In this document: piece after piece, positions 17,312 to 26,097 of the stretch | Position numbering within the stretch: the stretch's first letter is position 1 | How the letters are laid out: every line of letters begins with the position of its first letter | Source: Ewingella sp963519305 | GTDB lineage: Bacteria > Pseudomonadota > Gammaproteobacteria > Enterobacterales > Enterobacteriaceae | Direction of reading: 5' to 3' | NCBI GenBank assembly: GCA_963519305.1 | Contig: CAUQMS010000019.1 | Coordinates: 1 to 64,000 of the forward strand | Length of the DNA: 64,000 nucleotides | Translations under genes and position numbers: made by a program | Notes under the pieces: generated by a model | Seen by the model: only the letters and a program-made list of their open reading frames with translations | What the model was told of the DNA's origin: nothing | The model's database searches: none

Positions 17312-17423
17312 CATTTTGGATGTTCCTCTTCAGTTTGGCGGTTAAGAATTTTCTTATCTGGAGATTGCTTATGTTACAAGGTATTACTATTCTGAATAGC
17401 TACGTTCTTCTGAAGGGAATGCC

Positions 17424-17882
17424 ATGAAAACTCGTATGACAGCCGCACCCACCGAAAATGACATCGAACAGATCAAAATCGGCATGCGTAAATTCAACAG
17501 CAATTTTATTCCGCAGCAAAAACTCCGTGCGTTAGGCATTTTTGTCGAAGATGAAAATGGGGAGAAACAGGCGGGTATTGTGGCTGAAACCGTCGGGAAT
17601 TGGATGTACATCCAGATTCTGTGGGTCGATGAATCCCTGCGCGGTCAGGATGTCGGCACACAGTTGATGAAGGAAGCGGAAGAAGAAGCCAAAGCGCGTG
17701 GCTGCCGTTATTCGCTGGTTGATACCCTGAGTTTTCAGGCCCGGCCATTCTATGAACGCATGGGTTACAGTATGCAGCTGGCGCTGGAAGATTACGTGGC
17801 AGATACCCGCGCCCCGGCAGATGCGCCGTCCGCCCATACCCGTTTCTACCTGACCAAAAAACTCTCGTCCCCTGAGAGCTGA
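17424..17882 (+). CDS. GNAT family N-acetyltransferase, tandem copy 1
   Basis: 152-aa protein with the GNAT fold. The acetyl-CoA pyrophosphate-binding motif is ESLRGQDVGTQLMKEAEEEAK (motif A, about residues 71-91), followed by ARPFYERMGY (motif B). The substrate is unknown. The next gene encodes a close paralogue of the same length with the same opening (MxTRMTxAPT) and ending (DTRAPA...HTRFYLTK), so the pair arose by tandem duplication. Confidence 0.85.
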   Translation: MKTRMTAAPTENDIEQIKIGMRKFNSNFIPQQKLRALGIFVEDENGEKQAGIVAETVGNWMYIQILWVDESLRGQDVGTQLMKEAEEEAKARGCRYSLVDTLSFQARPFYERMGYSMQLALEDYVADTRAPADAPSAHTRFYLTKKLSSPES

Positions 17883-17958
17883 TACCATGACCGGTATCGT
17901 ATTTATCGCTTTTGCCGTTCGTCTCACGACAACGAAACGTTAACCATAGGAAAGAGTA

Positions 17959-18405
17959 ATGAGAACGCGCATGACCGACGCACCCACCGCGGCGGATATC
18001 ACTGACATTATCGACGGCCTGCGTGGCTACAATAAAGGCTTTATCCCTGAGCAGTCCTTTCGCGACCTGGCCATTTTTATAGAAGATGAACAGGGTAAGA
18101 AGCAGGCGGGGATCATCGCTGAAACCGTGGGTAACTGGTTGAAAATAATTTATTTATGGGTCGATGAGTCGTTACGCGGTCAGGATATCGGCACGCAACT
18201 GTTGCGTGATGCCGAGCAGGAAGCCATCGCGCGCGGCTGCCAATATGCAATGGTGGATACCTTCAGTTTTCAGGCGCGCCCGTTTTATGAGCGTCACGGC
18301 TACCATATGCAGATGGCACTGGAAGATTACATCGCCGATACCCGTGCTCCGGCAACGGCCCCCTCTAGCCATACCCGTTTTTATCTGACTAAAAGGTTTG
18401 TCTGA
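17959..18405 (+). CDS. GNAT family N-acetyltransferase, tandem copy 2
   Basis: 148-aa paralogue of the preceding protein. It shares DESLRGQDIGTQLLRDAEQEA and ARPFYERHGYHMQMALEDYI and many other positions along its whole length. The differences are spread across the protein rather than clustered, so both copies look functional. The gap to copy 1 is 76 bp with its own AGGAAAG ribosome-binding sequence. Substrate unknown. Confidence 0.85.
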   Translation: MRTRMTDAPTAADITDIIDGLRGYNKGFIPEQSFRDLAIFIEDEQGKKQAGIIAETVGNWLKIIYLWVDESLRGQDIGTQLLRDAEQEAIARGCQYAMVDTFSFQARPFYERHGYHMQMALEDYIADTRAPATAPSSHTRFYLTKRFV

Positions 18406-18427
18406 CCCTGTTTTGGCACGTCATAAA

Positions 18428-18458
18428 AAGCGCGGCGGGACAGCTTCCCGCTGCGCTT
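18428..18458. terminator. Hairpin terminator between GNAT copy 2 and yfcF
   Basis: AAGCGCGGCGGG-ACAGC-TTCCCGCTGCGCTT. Convergent position suggests use by both strands. In the minus direction it is followed by TTTTTATG. Confidence 0.65.
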
Positions 18459-18468
18459 ATTCCATACA

Positions 18469-19101
18469 TTATTTCGCTGGCAACGCCAGCCACTCCTGAA
18501 CGGACGGGCGCTGCCACTGGGCATCGGCATAGGCCGCCAGGTTCTCCGGCAATGCATCACCGTTTAAATGTAAACGGTTGAGCATCAACGCCAAATCCGT
18601 ATCCGCGATACACCATTCACCGAACAAATTCTCCCGATCTTCCAGCAGGCGCTGTGCAGCACTGATCAGTTTTTCAGCGGCAGCCTGACCTTTTGGCGTC
18701 AGCGGCGGACATTTTTTGCCACCAAATACCACTGCGGTTGAGCGCTCTTCGCGGATCGGCATTAAATCGCTGCGCAGCCACGCCTGCACTTCACGGGCTT
18801 TAGCGCGCTTTTCCGGGTCAACAGGGTAAATCGCCGGGAAGGTCGGCGCGGGAAAGAGCTCTTCAACGTACTCATCGATGGCGGAAGATTCAGAGAGCAC
18901 AAAGCTGCCGTTGGTCAGCGTCGGCACGCGGCGCGTCACTGAAATCGCGGTGTAGTGATCTTTCAGGTTTTCGGCATCCGCCAGATCCACCGTCTCCAGC
19001 TCAAAAGGGATACCCTTTTCCGTCAGTGCCACAAACGCAGACATGACGTACGGGCTGAAGTATTGGGCGTCGGAATAGAGTGTCAGTGAAGGTTCGCTCA
19101 T
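18469..19101 (-). CDS. yfcF: Glutathione transferase YfcF
   Basis: 210-aa soluble GST with an N-terminal thioredoxin-like domain (SLTLYSDAQYFSPYVMSAF..., SESSAIDEYVEE for glutathione gamma-Glu binding) and a C-terminal helical domain (AWLRSDLMPIREERST, FGEWCIADTDLALMLNRL). These stretches are nearly identical to E. coli YfcF, a GST with peroxidase activity toward organic hydroperoxides. It stands alone on the minus strand. Confidence 0.9.
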   Translation of the reverse strand: MSEPSLTLYSDAQYFSPYVMSAFVALTEKGIPFELETVDLADAENLKDHYTAISVTRRVPTLTNGSFVLSESSAIDEYVEELFPAPTFPAIYPVDPEKRAKAREVQAWLRSDLMPIREERSTAVVFGGKKCPPLTPKGQAAAEKLISAAQRLLEDRENLFGEWCIADTDLALMLNRLHLNGDALPENLAAYADAQWQRPSVQEWLALPAK

Positions 19102-19220
19102 CGGAACTCCTGAAAAAATTTAGCAAAAGGATGAAAAACATAGCGCAGAAATGAAGTTGTGTCGCCGACAACTCGTTTCGAAGGTCAAGAGAGGGGCGGG
19201 CAATTTCTGCCCGCGAATGC

Positions 19221-21200
19221 TTATTTAAGGCGGAAAACCTGCACGATTTCATTCAACCGGCGCGCCTGATTTTCCAGTGAGGCTGAGGCGGCCGAGGCTT
19301 CCTGCACCAGCGCGGCGTTCTGCTGAGTGACACCATCCATCTCATGTACAGCCTGCGTCACCTGACTGATGCCACGCGATTGCTCATCTGACGCAGAGAC
19401 AATTTCCGCCATAATATCTCGCACATCGGTGACCGCTTTCATCATCTCTTGCATGGTTTCACCGGCGTTTTTCACCAGTCCGACGCCGGCATCCACACGT
19501 GATGTGGACTCCGCGATCAGCGCCGAAATCTCTTTCACCGCATCGGCGCTGCGCTGGGCCAGGCTGCGGACTTCCGACGCCACCACGGCAAAGCCGCGCC
19601 CCTGCTCACCGGCACGGGCGGCCTCAACCGCGGCATTGAGCGCCAGAATGTTAGTCTGGAACGCGATACCATTGATCACCGTCGTGATATCGGCAATCCG
19701 CCGCGAACTGTCGTCAATTTCCCCCATAATGCCGACAACATCGCTGACCATACGATCGCCTTTCTCGGCGATTTTTGTCGCATTGGCCGTTAAATCCGTT
19801 GCCGTATGGGCATTGTAGGCGTTCTGTTTCACCGTCGCGGTCAGCTGCTCCATGCTGGCGGCGGTCTGTTCGAGCGCGGCGGCCTGCTGCTCGGTGCGCG
19901 CGGCTAAATCGATATTTCCCGCAGCGATTTGTGATGCGCCGCTGCCAACAGAATGACTGGTGGCGATAATGTCGGTCACCACATCACGCAGTTGCGCCTG
20001 CATGGTTTGCAGCGCAAAGAAGATGCTGTTGCGGTCGCCCTTCTGAGTGACGATCGGATGCGTCAGGTCACCCTCCGCGACGGTCAGCGCAATCCTTGCC
20101 GCCTCAAAGGGCTCACCGCCCACCGGCCTCATCACTTTGCGGGTGAAAATCACGCTCAGAACCGCGAACACCAGAATAATGCTGATCACCATCAGGATCA
20201 TGGCGTTACGCAGCTGGCGGTAACTCTCTTTCATTACTGCATCCACCGGCGCGACAATTCCCATCATCCACGGCGTGGCGGTACTGCCGATTTTCACCGG
20301 CATATAGACCGCCAGGGCGCTTTTGCCCATCACCGGATCCTGCTGTTCGCGGGAAAAGGCTTTACCCTGCTGCACGCTTTTTTGCAGTGCCGGGTCATTT
20401 TGCAGCGGGCGGGTGATCAGGGATTTATTGGGATATGAGATGTAATGCCCGGACTGGGAGAGCAGCAGCGCGTAGCCGGTACCTTCATAGGGCTTAATGT
20501 TGTCAGTCAGGGTCTGGAGAGTGTGCAGCGAAAAGTCCGCCGTGACAGAGCCGATAAACCGGCCATCAACCATGATCGGTACCGCAATCGAGGTCAGTAA
20601 GATCTCCACGCCGTTATACGGGTAGCTGTAAGGCTCCAGAATCACCTCTTTTTTCAGCTTGCGCGGCAACAGATAATAGTCGCCGCTGCCCGGTTTTTCG
20701 TAGTCGGTCAGGTTGTGCAGCGCGACTTTGCCGCTGGTGTCGCGGTCAACGTAGCGTACAAAACGGCCTTCGGGATCTTCCCCCTCCTTACCGGCAAAAT
20801 CGTCGTCTTTACCGTCGAACGCGTCCGGCTCCCAGGCCAGTGACATCGACAAAAAATCCGGGTGACTCTTCAGAGCGTTGGCGAGCAGTGTGTCTGCCAG
20901 TTTCCGGTCGGCGTGGCCCGCCTCGCGCAGGCTGATCACGCTCTGTACCAGATCACGAGCGGCATACAGCGCTGTATCGAGTTTTTGCTGGGTGATATAA
21001 GCGTCGGTTTGCGCCGTCTGCTCAAGATAGCGATGTGCGATAGCCCGCTGCTGCGTACCCGACTGCCAGCTAAGCAGACCGACGGTGATCATGTAGCCGA
21101 GGCTGATGGTGATTATCCCGACAATCAGCATCAGCGTGCGGGTCCGCATCGGGCCGCGCTTTTTTACGGCGCGCGGCGCCTCATGGTGCAATTTTTTCAT
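19221..21200 (-). CDS. Methyl-accepting chemotaxis protein with dCache sensor
   Basis: 659-aa chemoreceptor. One membrane helix (MLIVGIITISLGYMITVGLL) is followed by a ~270-residue periplasmic dCache-type sensor (LAWEPDAFDGKDDDF, PYSYPYNGVEILLTSIAVPI, GSVTADFSL), a second helix (ILMVISIILVFAVLSVIF), HAMP, and the kinase-control hairpin with the universally conserved tip (EAARAGEQGRGFAVVASEVR). It ends in VFRLK without the NWETF pentapeptide, so methylation probably depends on other receptors, such as the one at 40979. Start 21200 gives MKKLHHEAPRAVKK; a longer frame to 21281 is less likely. A sigma-28-like promoter lies upstream at 21307-21333. Ligand unknown; dCache receptors often sense amino acids or organic acids. 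Confidence 0.92.
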   Translation of the reverse strand: MKKLHHEAPRAVKKRGPMRTRTLMLIVGIITISLGYMITVGLLSWQSGTQQRAIAHRYLEQTAQTDAYITQQKLDTALYAARDLVQSVISLREAGHADRKLADTLLANALKSHPDFLSMSLAWEPDAFDGKDDDFAGKEGEDPEGRFVRYVDRDTSGKVALHNLTDYEKPGSGDYYLLPRKLKKEVILEPYSYPYNGVEILLTSIAVPIMVDGRFIGSVTADFSLHTLQTLTDNIKPYEGTGYALLLSQSGHYISYPNKSLITRPLQNDPALQKSVQQGKAFSREQQDPVMGKSALAVYMPVKIGSTATPWMMGIVAPVDAVMKESYRQLRNAMILMVISIILVFAVLSVIFTRKVMRPVGGEPFEAARIALTVAEGDLTHPIVTQKGDRNSIFFALQTMQAQLRDVVTDIIATSHSVGSGASQIAAGNIDLAARTEQQAAALEQTAASMEQLTATVKQNAYNAHTATDLTANATKIAEKGDRMVSDVVGIMGEIDDSSRRIADITTVINGIAFQTNILALNAAVEAARAGEQGRGFAVVASEVRSLAQRSADAVKEISALIAESTSRVDAGVGLVKNAGETMQEMMKAVTDVRDIMAEIVSASDEQSRGISQVTQAVHEMDGVTQQNAALVQEASAASASLENQARRLNEIVQVFRLK

Positions 21201-21306
21201 GGAATTCCCCGGAACACATCGTGCAATAAAGTGGCTGTTTTGCGCTGTCCCTGGCGTGTCTGGCACCCTGCGCTGACGCATGGCGGGTCTTCCGTTATCG
21301 TCTATA

Positions 21307-21333
21307 TCATCGGCATGTCCCGGCGTATCTTTA
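21307..21333 (-). promoter_or_regulatory. Sigma-28 (FliA)-like promoter for the dCache chemoreceptor
   Basis: Minus strand: TAAAGATA-N11-GCCGATGA, compared with the consensus TAAAGTTT-N11-GCCGATAA (6 of 8 and 7 of 8 matches). It ends about 107 bp upstream of the start codon. Flagellar-class control is expected for a chemoreceptor. Confidence 0.65.
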
Positions 21334-21453
21334 ATCGATTAGTGATGTACCTCACACTTTTTTCACTGACAAATTAAACGTTTCGCTTAGCGGGGCCATC
21401 TCCCTATACTGCTGAAATCCCCTGATGTCGGGCTTTTATTCCAGGAACAGACC

Positions 21454-21996
21454 ATGAAAAAACGGAACCTTGCCCTCGCGATGCTCCTGCCACTGCTGAT
21501 ATCCGCAGCGCACGCTTCCTCTCCCAGGGAGATCAAAGCGCGTTTCAATCAGTTTAAGGTTGGCGATAAAACTATCTGTCTGGATGAATTTACTTATCCC
21601 AATAACCAGAAGATGAAATCTTTCGAGAACGGATTTATCGTCAGTAAGAAAAATAACGTGCTTACTTATCAGATAGTCAGCATGTTTTTACTGGGCAACG
21701 ACGTGACAGCCAATGTGAAAGCTATTGTGGAGAGCCGGGCGGGGAAAGACGGACTGAGCACCACGTTCAAGCAGGCCTTTATCGATGTGTCCGGCATGGA
21801 CAAGCCTGAACAGGCCGATGCTAAAGCTAAAATCATCAACGATTTCCAGCAGATGACCCGCGCGAAGCAGGATGTTCTGCCCTACAGCTCGATAGTGCTT
21901 AACGATCAGGGTTATGTGATCACTACGGTGGAAACCAATGGCACCAGCGTCAGCGAATGCTTTGTGACACCTTACAAAACGCCAGGCAAGGATTGA
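21454..21996 (+). CDS. Exported protein of unknown function
   Basis: 180-aa protein with a signal peptide (MKKRNLALAMLLPLLISAAHA, cleavage before SS). The mature domain contains two cysteines (in KTICLDEF and SECFVTPY) that could form a disulfide, and mixed alpha/beta stretches. I do not recognise the family. The start follows CCAGGAACAG. The GNAT gene begins 5 bp after its stop codon and may be co-transcribed. Confidence 0.7.
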   Translation: MKKRNLALAMLLPLLISAAHASSPREIKARFNQFKVGDKTICLDEFTYPNNQKMKSFENGFIVSKKNNVLTYQIVSMFLLGNDVTANVKAIVESRAGKDGLSTTFKQAFIDVSGMDKPEQADAKAKIINDFQQMTRAKQDVLPYSSIVLNDQGYVITTVETNGTSVSECFVTPYKTPGKD

Positions 21997-22001
21997 TATT
22001 G

Positions 22002-22481
22002 ATGACCGTTTTATGCCCCATGAGCGACACCTTTTTCCTGCAATTTTTGGAAAAAATGGCCGACGATTACGCCAAAGAGAATGTTAAATCAGGCCGCTGG
22101 CCACCGGAAAATGCCCTGGACAGGTCACGGGGTGAAATAGCCCGATTACTTCCTCAGGGCATCGCGACGCCAGAGAACTATCTGTTTGAAATTAAAGTGG
22201 ATAGCAACGGAGACACCGCCGGTTATATTTGGTTTGCCGTCAGTGAACGTCAGGGCGAACGCAGCGCATTTATCTATGAAGTGTCGGTTTTTGAGGACTT
22301 TCGCCGCCAGGGCCATGCCCGCGCCGCCTTTTTACAGCTTGAGGAGAGAGTGCGCGGGCTGGGGCTGACATCCATCGGGCTGAATGTGTTTTATCACAAC
22401 AGCGCAGCGCAGGCGTTATATACCGGTCTGGGCTATGCGCCAACCAACCTGACCATGGTCAAAGCACTGAAAACGGTATAA
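22002..22481 (+). CDS. GNAT family N-acetyltransferase
   Basis: 159-aa acetyltransferase. The core is FIYEVSVFEDFRRQGHARAA (motif A, RRQGHA loop) and LNVFYHNSAAQALYTGLGY (motif B). The organisation, with an N-terminal helical region and GYIWFAVS just before motif A, is that of GNATs of the Eis/RimI-like small-molecule type. ATG 22002 has AAGGA 9 bp upstream; ATG 22020 is an alternative. It follows the exported protein gene by 5 bp. Substrate unknown. Confidence 0.8.
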   Translation: MTVLCPMSDTFFLQFLEKMADDYAKENVKSGRWPPENALDRSRGEIARLLPQGIATPENYLFEIKVDSNGDTAGYIWFAVSERQGERSAFIYEVSVFEDFRRQGHARAAFLQLEERVRGLGLTSIGLNVFYHNSAAQALYTGLGYAPTNLTMVKALKTV

Positions 22482-22490
22482 CCGCGCAGG

Positions 22491-22943
22491 TTATCGCTGA
22501 TATTTGATAAAATCCGTCTGTACACCGATGCGGTCATATAATTTGCGGGCCGTATGATTGGACGTTTTCGTGGTCCAGTAAACGTTGGCTTTGTCGTTCT
22601 GATCCGCGTAGGCGTATACCGCTTCAACCAGTTTCTGCCCGATACCCAATTTACGCACGCTGTCGTCAACGTACAAATCCTGCAAATAGACCACCTGCTT
22701 CATGTGCCAACCGTGATCGTGATTGATGCAGTTCACCAGCCCGACCAGTTTTCCCTGATATTGGGCCACCAGGCCAAACATACTCACATAGTCAGGCTCC
22801 GCCAGGCGCCTGAAAGTGTAGTCAAACTGTGCCGGGTCGAGATCTGACTGATAAAAATCCAGATAAGCGCGCCACAGAATTTCCCAACTTTCGCGGTCAG
22901 CGGGCGTTAACGGGCGGACAGTGACCTCTTGCGATGAACTCAT
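22491..22943 (-). CDS. GNAT family N-acetyltransferase
   Basis: 150-aa acetyltransferase with a typical small-GNAT layout: VTVRPLTPADRESWEILWRAY at the start, YLQDLYVDDSVRKLGIGQKL as motif A (RKLGIG loop) and TSNHTARKLYDRIG as motif B. It converges with the preceding GNAT, with only 9 bp between stop codons. Substrate unknown; the family includes diamine and aminoglycoside acetyltransferases. Confidence 0.83.
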   Translation of the reverse strand: MSSSQEVTVRPLTPADRESWEILWRAYLDFYQSDLDPAQFDYTFRRLAEPDYVSMFGLVAQYQGKLVGLVNCINHDHGWHMKQVVYLQDLYVDDSVRKLGIGQKLVEAVYAYADQNDKANVYWTTKTSNHTARKLYDRIGVQTDFIKYQR

Positions 22944-22987
22944 ACGACGCTCTCCTCAAATAAACTGATGCCGAAGATAACAGGCCG

Positions 22988-23554
22988 TCACGGCCAGGTG
23001 TGGGGATAATGTATCAGGTCATGAAAACGGACGATATCTGCGCTTTCATTGCGGTAAGCATGCGGGCAATCGGCAGTAAAACGCAGTGCCTCACCAGCTT
23101 TAAGCGTGCGGATGATACCGTCCACCTCCAGCGTTAACTGCCCTTCAAGCACGATAGCGTGCTCAATGACGCCATTCTCATGCGGCGACGACTCACTGAT
23201 GCCGCCCGGCGCCATTTCGATCAAAAACATATCCATGCGCAGGGCCACGTCGAAAGGAAACAGCGGCACCACGCGCATACCGGATGTTTCACTGTTGAAC
23301 GTCGCCAGCAGGCCATGGCGATGCAATGCAGAGGAGAGTTTAGGCGGCGTTTCGATAAATTCTGAAAATGAGACGTTCAACCCGCTGGCGATTTTCCACA
23401 GCATCGCCACCGTCGGGCTGGACTCTCCGCGCTCAATCTGGCCGAGCATCGCCTTACTCACGCCGGTTTTCTCCGCCGTCTGGCTGAGGCTCCAGCCGCG
23501 TTCGGCGCGCACCGTTTTGAGTTGTTTGCCTATCCGTTGGGCGAGTTCTTGCAT
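22988..23554 (-). CDS. sutR: XRE-cupin transcriptional regulator SutR
   Basis: 188-aa regulator: an N-terminal Xre helix-turn-helix (IGKQLKTVRAERGWSLSQTA, GVSKAMLGQIERGESSPTVA) joined to a C-terminal cupin (SPHENGVIEHAIVLEGQL, AGEALRFTADCPHAYRN). It is very close to E. coli YdcN/SutR, reported to affect sulfur utilisation genes, and lies divergent to ydcO exactly as in E. coli. ATG 23554 was chosen because it gives the family N terminus and is preceded by GGGAGCCAG. The upstream in-frame extension would cover the operators. Two 16-bp palindromes between the divergent genes are likely its binding sites. Confidence 0.92.
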   Translation of the reverse strand: MQELAQRIGKQLKTVRAERGWSLSQTAEKTGVSKAMLGQIERGESSPTVAMLWKIASGLNVSFSEFIETPPKLSSALHRHGLLATFNSETSGMRVVPLFPFDVALRMDMFLIEMAPGGISESSPHENGVIEHAIVLEGQLTLEVDGIIRTLKAGEALRFTADCPHAYRNESADIVRFHDLIHYPHTWP

Positions 23555-23589
23555 CTGGCTCCCTTCATTCTGGCTACTGAATGGGTGTT

Positions 23590-23605
23590 GTGCGTTATAA
23601 CGCAC
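23590..23605. promoter_or_regulatory. Operator 1 between sutR and ydcO
   Basis: Perfect 16-bp palindrome GTGCGTTATAACGCAC, 36 bp upstream of the sutR start. It is repeated at 23629-23644 with a single mismatch, 39 bp centre to centre. Probably bound by SutR. Confidence 0.7.
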
Positions 23606-23628
23606 GGTGATATGTTGAGCGCATCCCT

Positions 23629-23644
23629 GTGCGCTATAACGCAC
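23629..23644. promoter_or_regulatory. Operator 2 between sutR and ydcO
   Basis: GTGCGCTATAACGCAC, one base different from operator 1, 45 bp upstream of the ydcO start. The pairing suggests cooperative or dual control of both divergent promoters. Confidence 0.7.
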
Positions 23645-23688
23645 AACAGAATACCGCCGTCGTCGCCTGACCAGAAGGATTTTCACTC

Positions 23689-24867
23689 ATGACTTCCCGA
23701 TTAAAGGATTTCACCTTTTCCGCCGTGATCGCCGGTTTTGTGGCGGTGATGGTGGGCTATACCAGTTCGGCGGCGATAATCTTTCAGGCTGCCGAAGCCG
23801 CAGGCGCCAGTGTGGCGCAAATCGGCGGCTGGCTGACGATGCTCGGCCTCGGCATGGGGGTGACGTCCATCGGGCTTTCGCTCTGGTACCGCACGCCGGT
23901 CGTCACGGCCTGGTCCACGCCCGGCGCGGCGCTGTTGGTCACCAGCCTGCCCGGCACGTCAATTAACGACGCTATCGGGGTGTTTATTTTCGCCACCGGG
24001 CTGATTCTGCTGTGCGGCGTCACCGGCCTCTTCGCCCGGCTGATGCAATATATTCCGCAGGCGCTGTCGGCCGCGATGCTCGGCGGCATCCTGCTGCGCT
24101 TCGGACTGGACGCGTTTACCTCGCTGCAAAGCAATTTCCCGCTGGCGGGCGCGATGTGTCTGGTCTATCTGCTGGCCCGCCGCCTGCTGCCCCGTTACGC
24201 TATTGTGCTGACGCTGGCCGCCGGGCTGGTTGTTGCCGCATGGCAGGGCGATATCGCGTTGCAGGGCCGGGCACTGACGTTTGCCACACCGGAATTTGTC
24301 ATGCCGCACTTTTCTCTGGCTGCCCTGCTTGGCATCGGCATCCCGTTTTTTGTGGTCACTATGGCGTCACAGAACGCACCGGGCATCGCCACCCTGAAAG
24401 CCCACGGTTACAACCTGCCGGTTTCCCCACTGATTTCATGGACCGCGCTGGTTGCCCTGATATTAGCCCCGTTCGGCGGTTTTACTGTCTGTATCGCTGC
24501 CATTACCGCCGCGATCTGCATGGGTGAGGAGGTGCATCCTGACCCGAAAAAACGTTATATGGCGGCCGTGGCGGCGGGGGGATTCTATCTGCTGGCCGGT
24601 CTGTTTGGCGGCTCGATAGGTATGCTGTTTACCGCGCTGCCCGCACCGCTGATCCACACCATCGCCGGGCTGGCACTGCTCGGGACCATTTCAGGCAGTT
24701 TGCACCGGGCACTGGCTGAAGACAGTCAGCGCGACGCCGCCATTGTGACGTTCCTGATCACCGCCTCCGGGCTTTCGCTTCTCGGCGTGGGTTCCGCCTT
24801 CTGGGGTCTGGTGGGTGGCGTGATCACGCACTTTATTCTCAGTTATTCACGCAAAAAGGCGGTGTAA
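23689..24867 (+). CDS. ydcO: BenE-family transporter YdcO
   Basis: 392-aa inner-membrane protein of the benzoate:H+ symporter family, with about 12 hydrophobic segments. The opening (DFTFSAVIAGFVAVMVGYTSSAAI) and the conserved VVTAWSTPGAALLVTSLPG block match E. coli YdcO. The substrate is unproven; benzoate is inferred from the family only. It is divergent from sutR with two palindromic operators between, so repression or activation by SutR is likely. Confidence 0.92.
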   Translation: MTSRLKDFTFSAVIAGFVAVMVGYTSSAAIIFQAAEAAGASVAQIGGWLTMLGLGMGVTSIGLSLWYRTPVVTAWSTPGAALLVTSLPGTSINDAIGVFIFATGLILLCGVTGLFARLMQYIPQALSAAMLGGILLRFGLDAFTSLQSNFPLAGAMCLVYLLARRLLPRYAIVLTLAAGLVVAAWQGDIALQGRALTFATPEFVMPHFSLAALLGIGIPFFVVTMASQNAPGIATLKAHGYNLPVSPLISWTALVALILAPFGGFTVCIAAITAAICMGEEVHPDPKKRYMAAVAAGGFYLLAGLFGGSIGMLFTALPAPLIHTIAGLALLGTISGSLHRALAEDSQRDAAIVTFLITASGLSLLGVGSAFWGLVGGVITHFILSYSRKKAV

Positions 24868-25018
24868 AAGTTGAGGCCGTTCAAGTTCTGGGTAACAGCT
24901 TTTCGTAACACGGCTTAATGTGACACGCGTCACATTTCTGCCCAGACAAACGCTCTTTACTGGTCCCTATCCTGCCGTCAACGCTGCTGTCGCGGCACCC
25001 AATAAAGAGCGAAAAAAG

Positions 25019-26050
25019 ATGAATATTGATACCCAATCCTGCGTCGTCACCGGTAAGAAAGAGGTCTCCGTGGTCGATCAGCAGATCGATTATCAGGGCC
25101 AGGGAACGCTGGTCAGAGTGACCCGTGGTGGTATCTGCGGTTCCGACCTGCACTATTTCGAGCACGGTCAGGTCGGCGACTTCAAGGTACGCGAAGCGAT
25201 GGTGCTCGGCCACGAAGTGGTTGGCGTGGTGGAGAAGTCAGATACCGACAGGCTGAAACCGGGCCAAAAAGTCGCACTCAACCCGAGCAAACCCTGCAAA
25301 GCCTGTAAATACTGTCTTTCCGGCGATGAAAACCAGTGCACCACCATGAAATTCTTCGGCAGTGCCATGTACTTCCCGCACATTAACGGCGCCTTCACGC
25401 AGTATAAAATTGTCAGCAGCGATCAGTGCATTCCCTACGACAATCAGGTCAGTGACCGCCTGATGGTGTTCGCCGAACCGCTGGCCGTCGCCATTCACGC
25501 CGTCAATCAGGCCGGTGATATCAGCGGGAAAACGGTCTTTGTTTCCGGCGTAGGCCCGATTGGCTGCCTGATCGTATTGGCCGCGATTGCCAAAGGCGCG
25601 GCAGAAGTTATCGTCACTGACCCCAGTGAACGCTGCCGAACGCTGGCGCTGGCCGTCGGCGCGACCAAAGCGCTGGATGCCATAAAGGGTGACTTCACTG
25701 CCTATCAGGCTGAAAAAGGCTATTTCAACGTCTCTTTCGATGCGTCTGGCCACCCGTCCTCCATACGCCGCTGTCTGGAAGTGACCCGCGCCCGCGGCAC
25801 GCTGGTACAGGTAGGCATGGGCGGCGCGGTCAATGACTTCCCGCTGATGATGCTGATTGCCAAAGAGATTAGCTGGGTCGGCAGCTTCCGCTTTACGGAA
25901 GAATTCAACACCGCCGTCGAATGGCTGGCGAATAAAACCGTAGATCCGATGCCCCTGCTCTCCGCCGAATTCCCGCAGGGAGATGTAGTCGAAGCGCTGG
26001 AATTCGCGCTGGATAAGTCCAAAGCGTCGAAAGTGCAGCTGGTGTTCTGA
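25019..26050 (+). CDS. idnD: L-idonate 5-dehydrogenase-like zinc alcohol dehydrogenase
   Basis: 343-aa medium-chain dehydrogenase, the same length as E. coli IdnD, which oxidises L-idonate to 5-ketogluconate. Catalytic zinc ligands Cys40 (GGICGSDLHYFE) and His65/Glu66 (LGHEVVG), structural zinc cysteines 93, 96, 99 and 107, and the Rossmann motif VSGVGPIGCL are present. Long stretches such as CKYCLSGDENQC and FFGSAMYFPH are shared with IdnD. The other idn genes (idnO, idnT, idnK, idnR) are not nearby, so it is an orphan and its physiological substrate may differ. The start at 25019 gives the IdnD-like MNIDTQSCVV. A hairpin with a T run follows at 26098-26130. Confidence 0.85.
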   Translation: MNIDTQSCVVTGKKEVSVVDQQIDYQGQGTLVRVTRGGICGSDLHYFEHGQVGDFKVREAMVLGHEVVGVVEKSDTDRLKPGQKVALNPSKPCKACKYCLSGDENQCTTMKFFGSAMYFPHINGAFTQYKIVSSDQCIPYDNQVSDRLMVFAEPLAVAIHAVNQAGDISGKTVFVSGVGPIGCLIVLAAIAKGAAEVIVTDPSERCRTLALAVGATKALDAIKGDFTAYQAEKGYFNVSFDASGHPSSIRRCLEVTRARGTLVQVGMGGAVNDFPLMMLIAKEISWVGSFRFTEEFNTAVEWLANKTVDPMPLLSAEFPQGDVVEALEFALDKSKASKVQLVF

Positions 26051-26097
26051 GTCTGCTGGCGGAATCACAATATTAAAACGGCGTTTCATTTTAAAAT

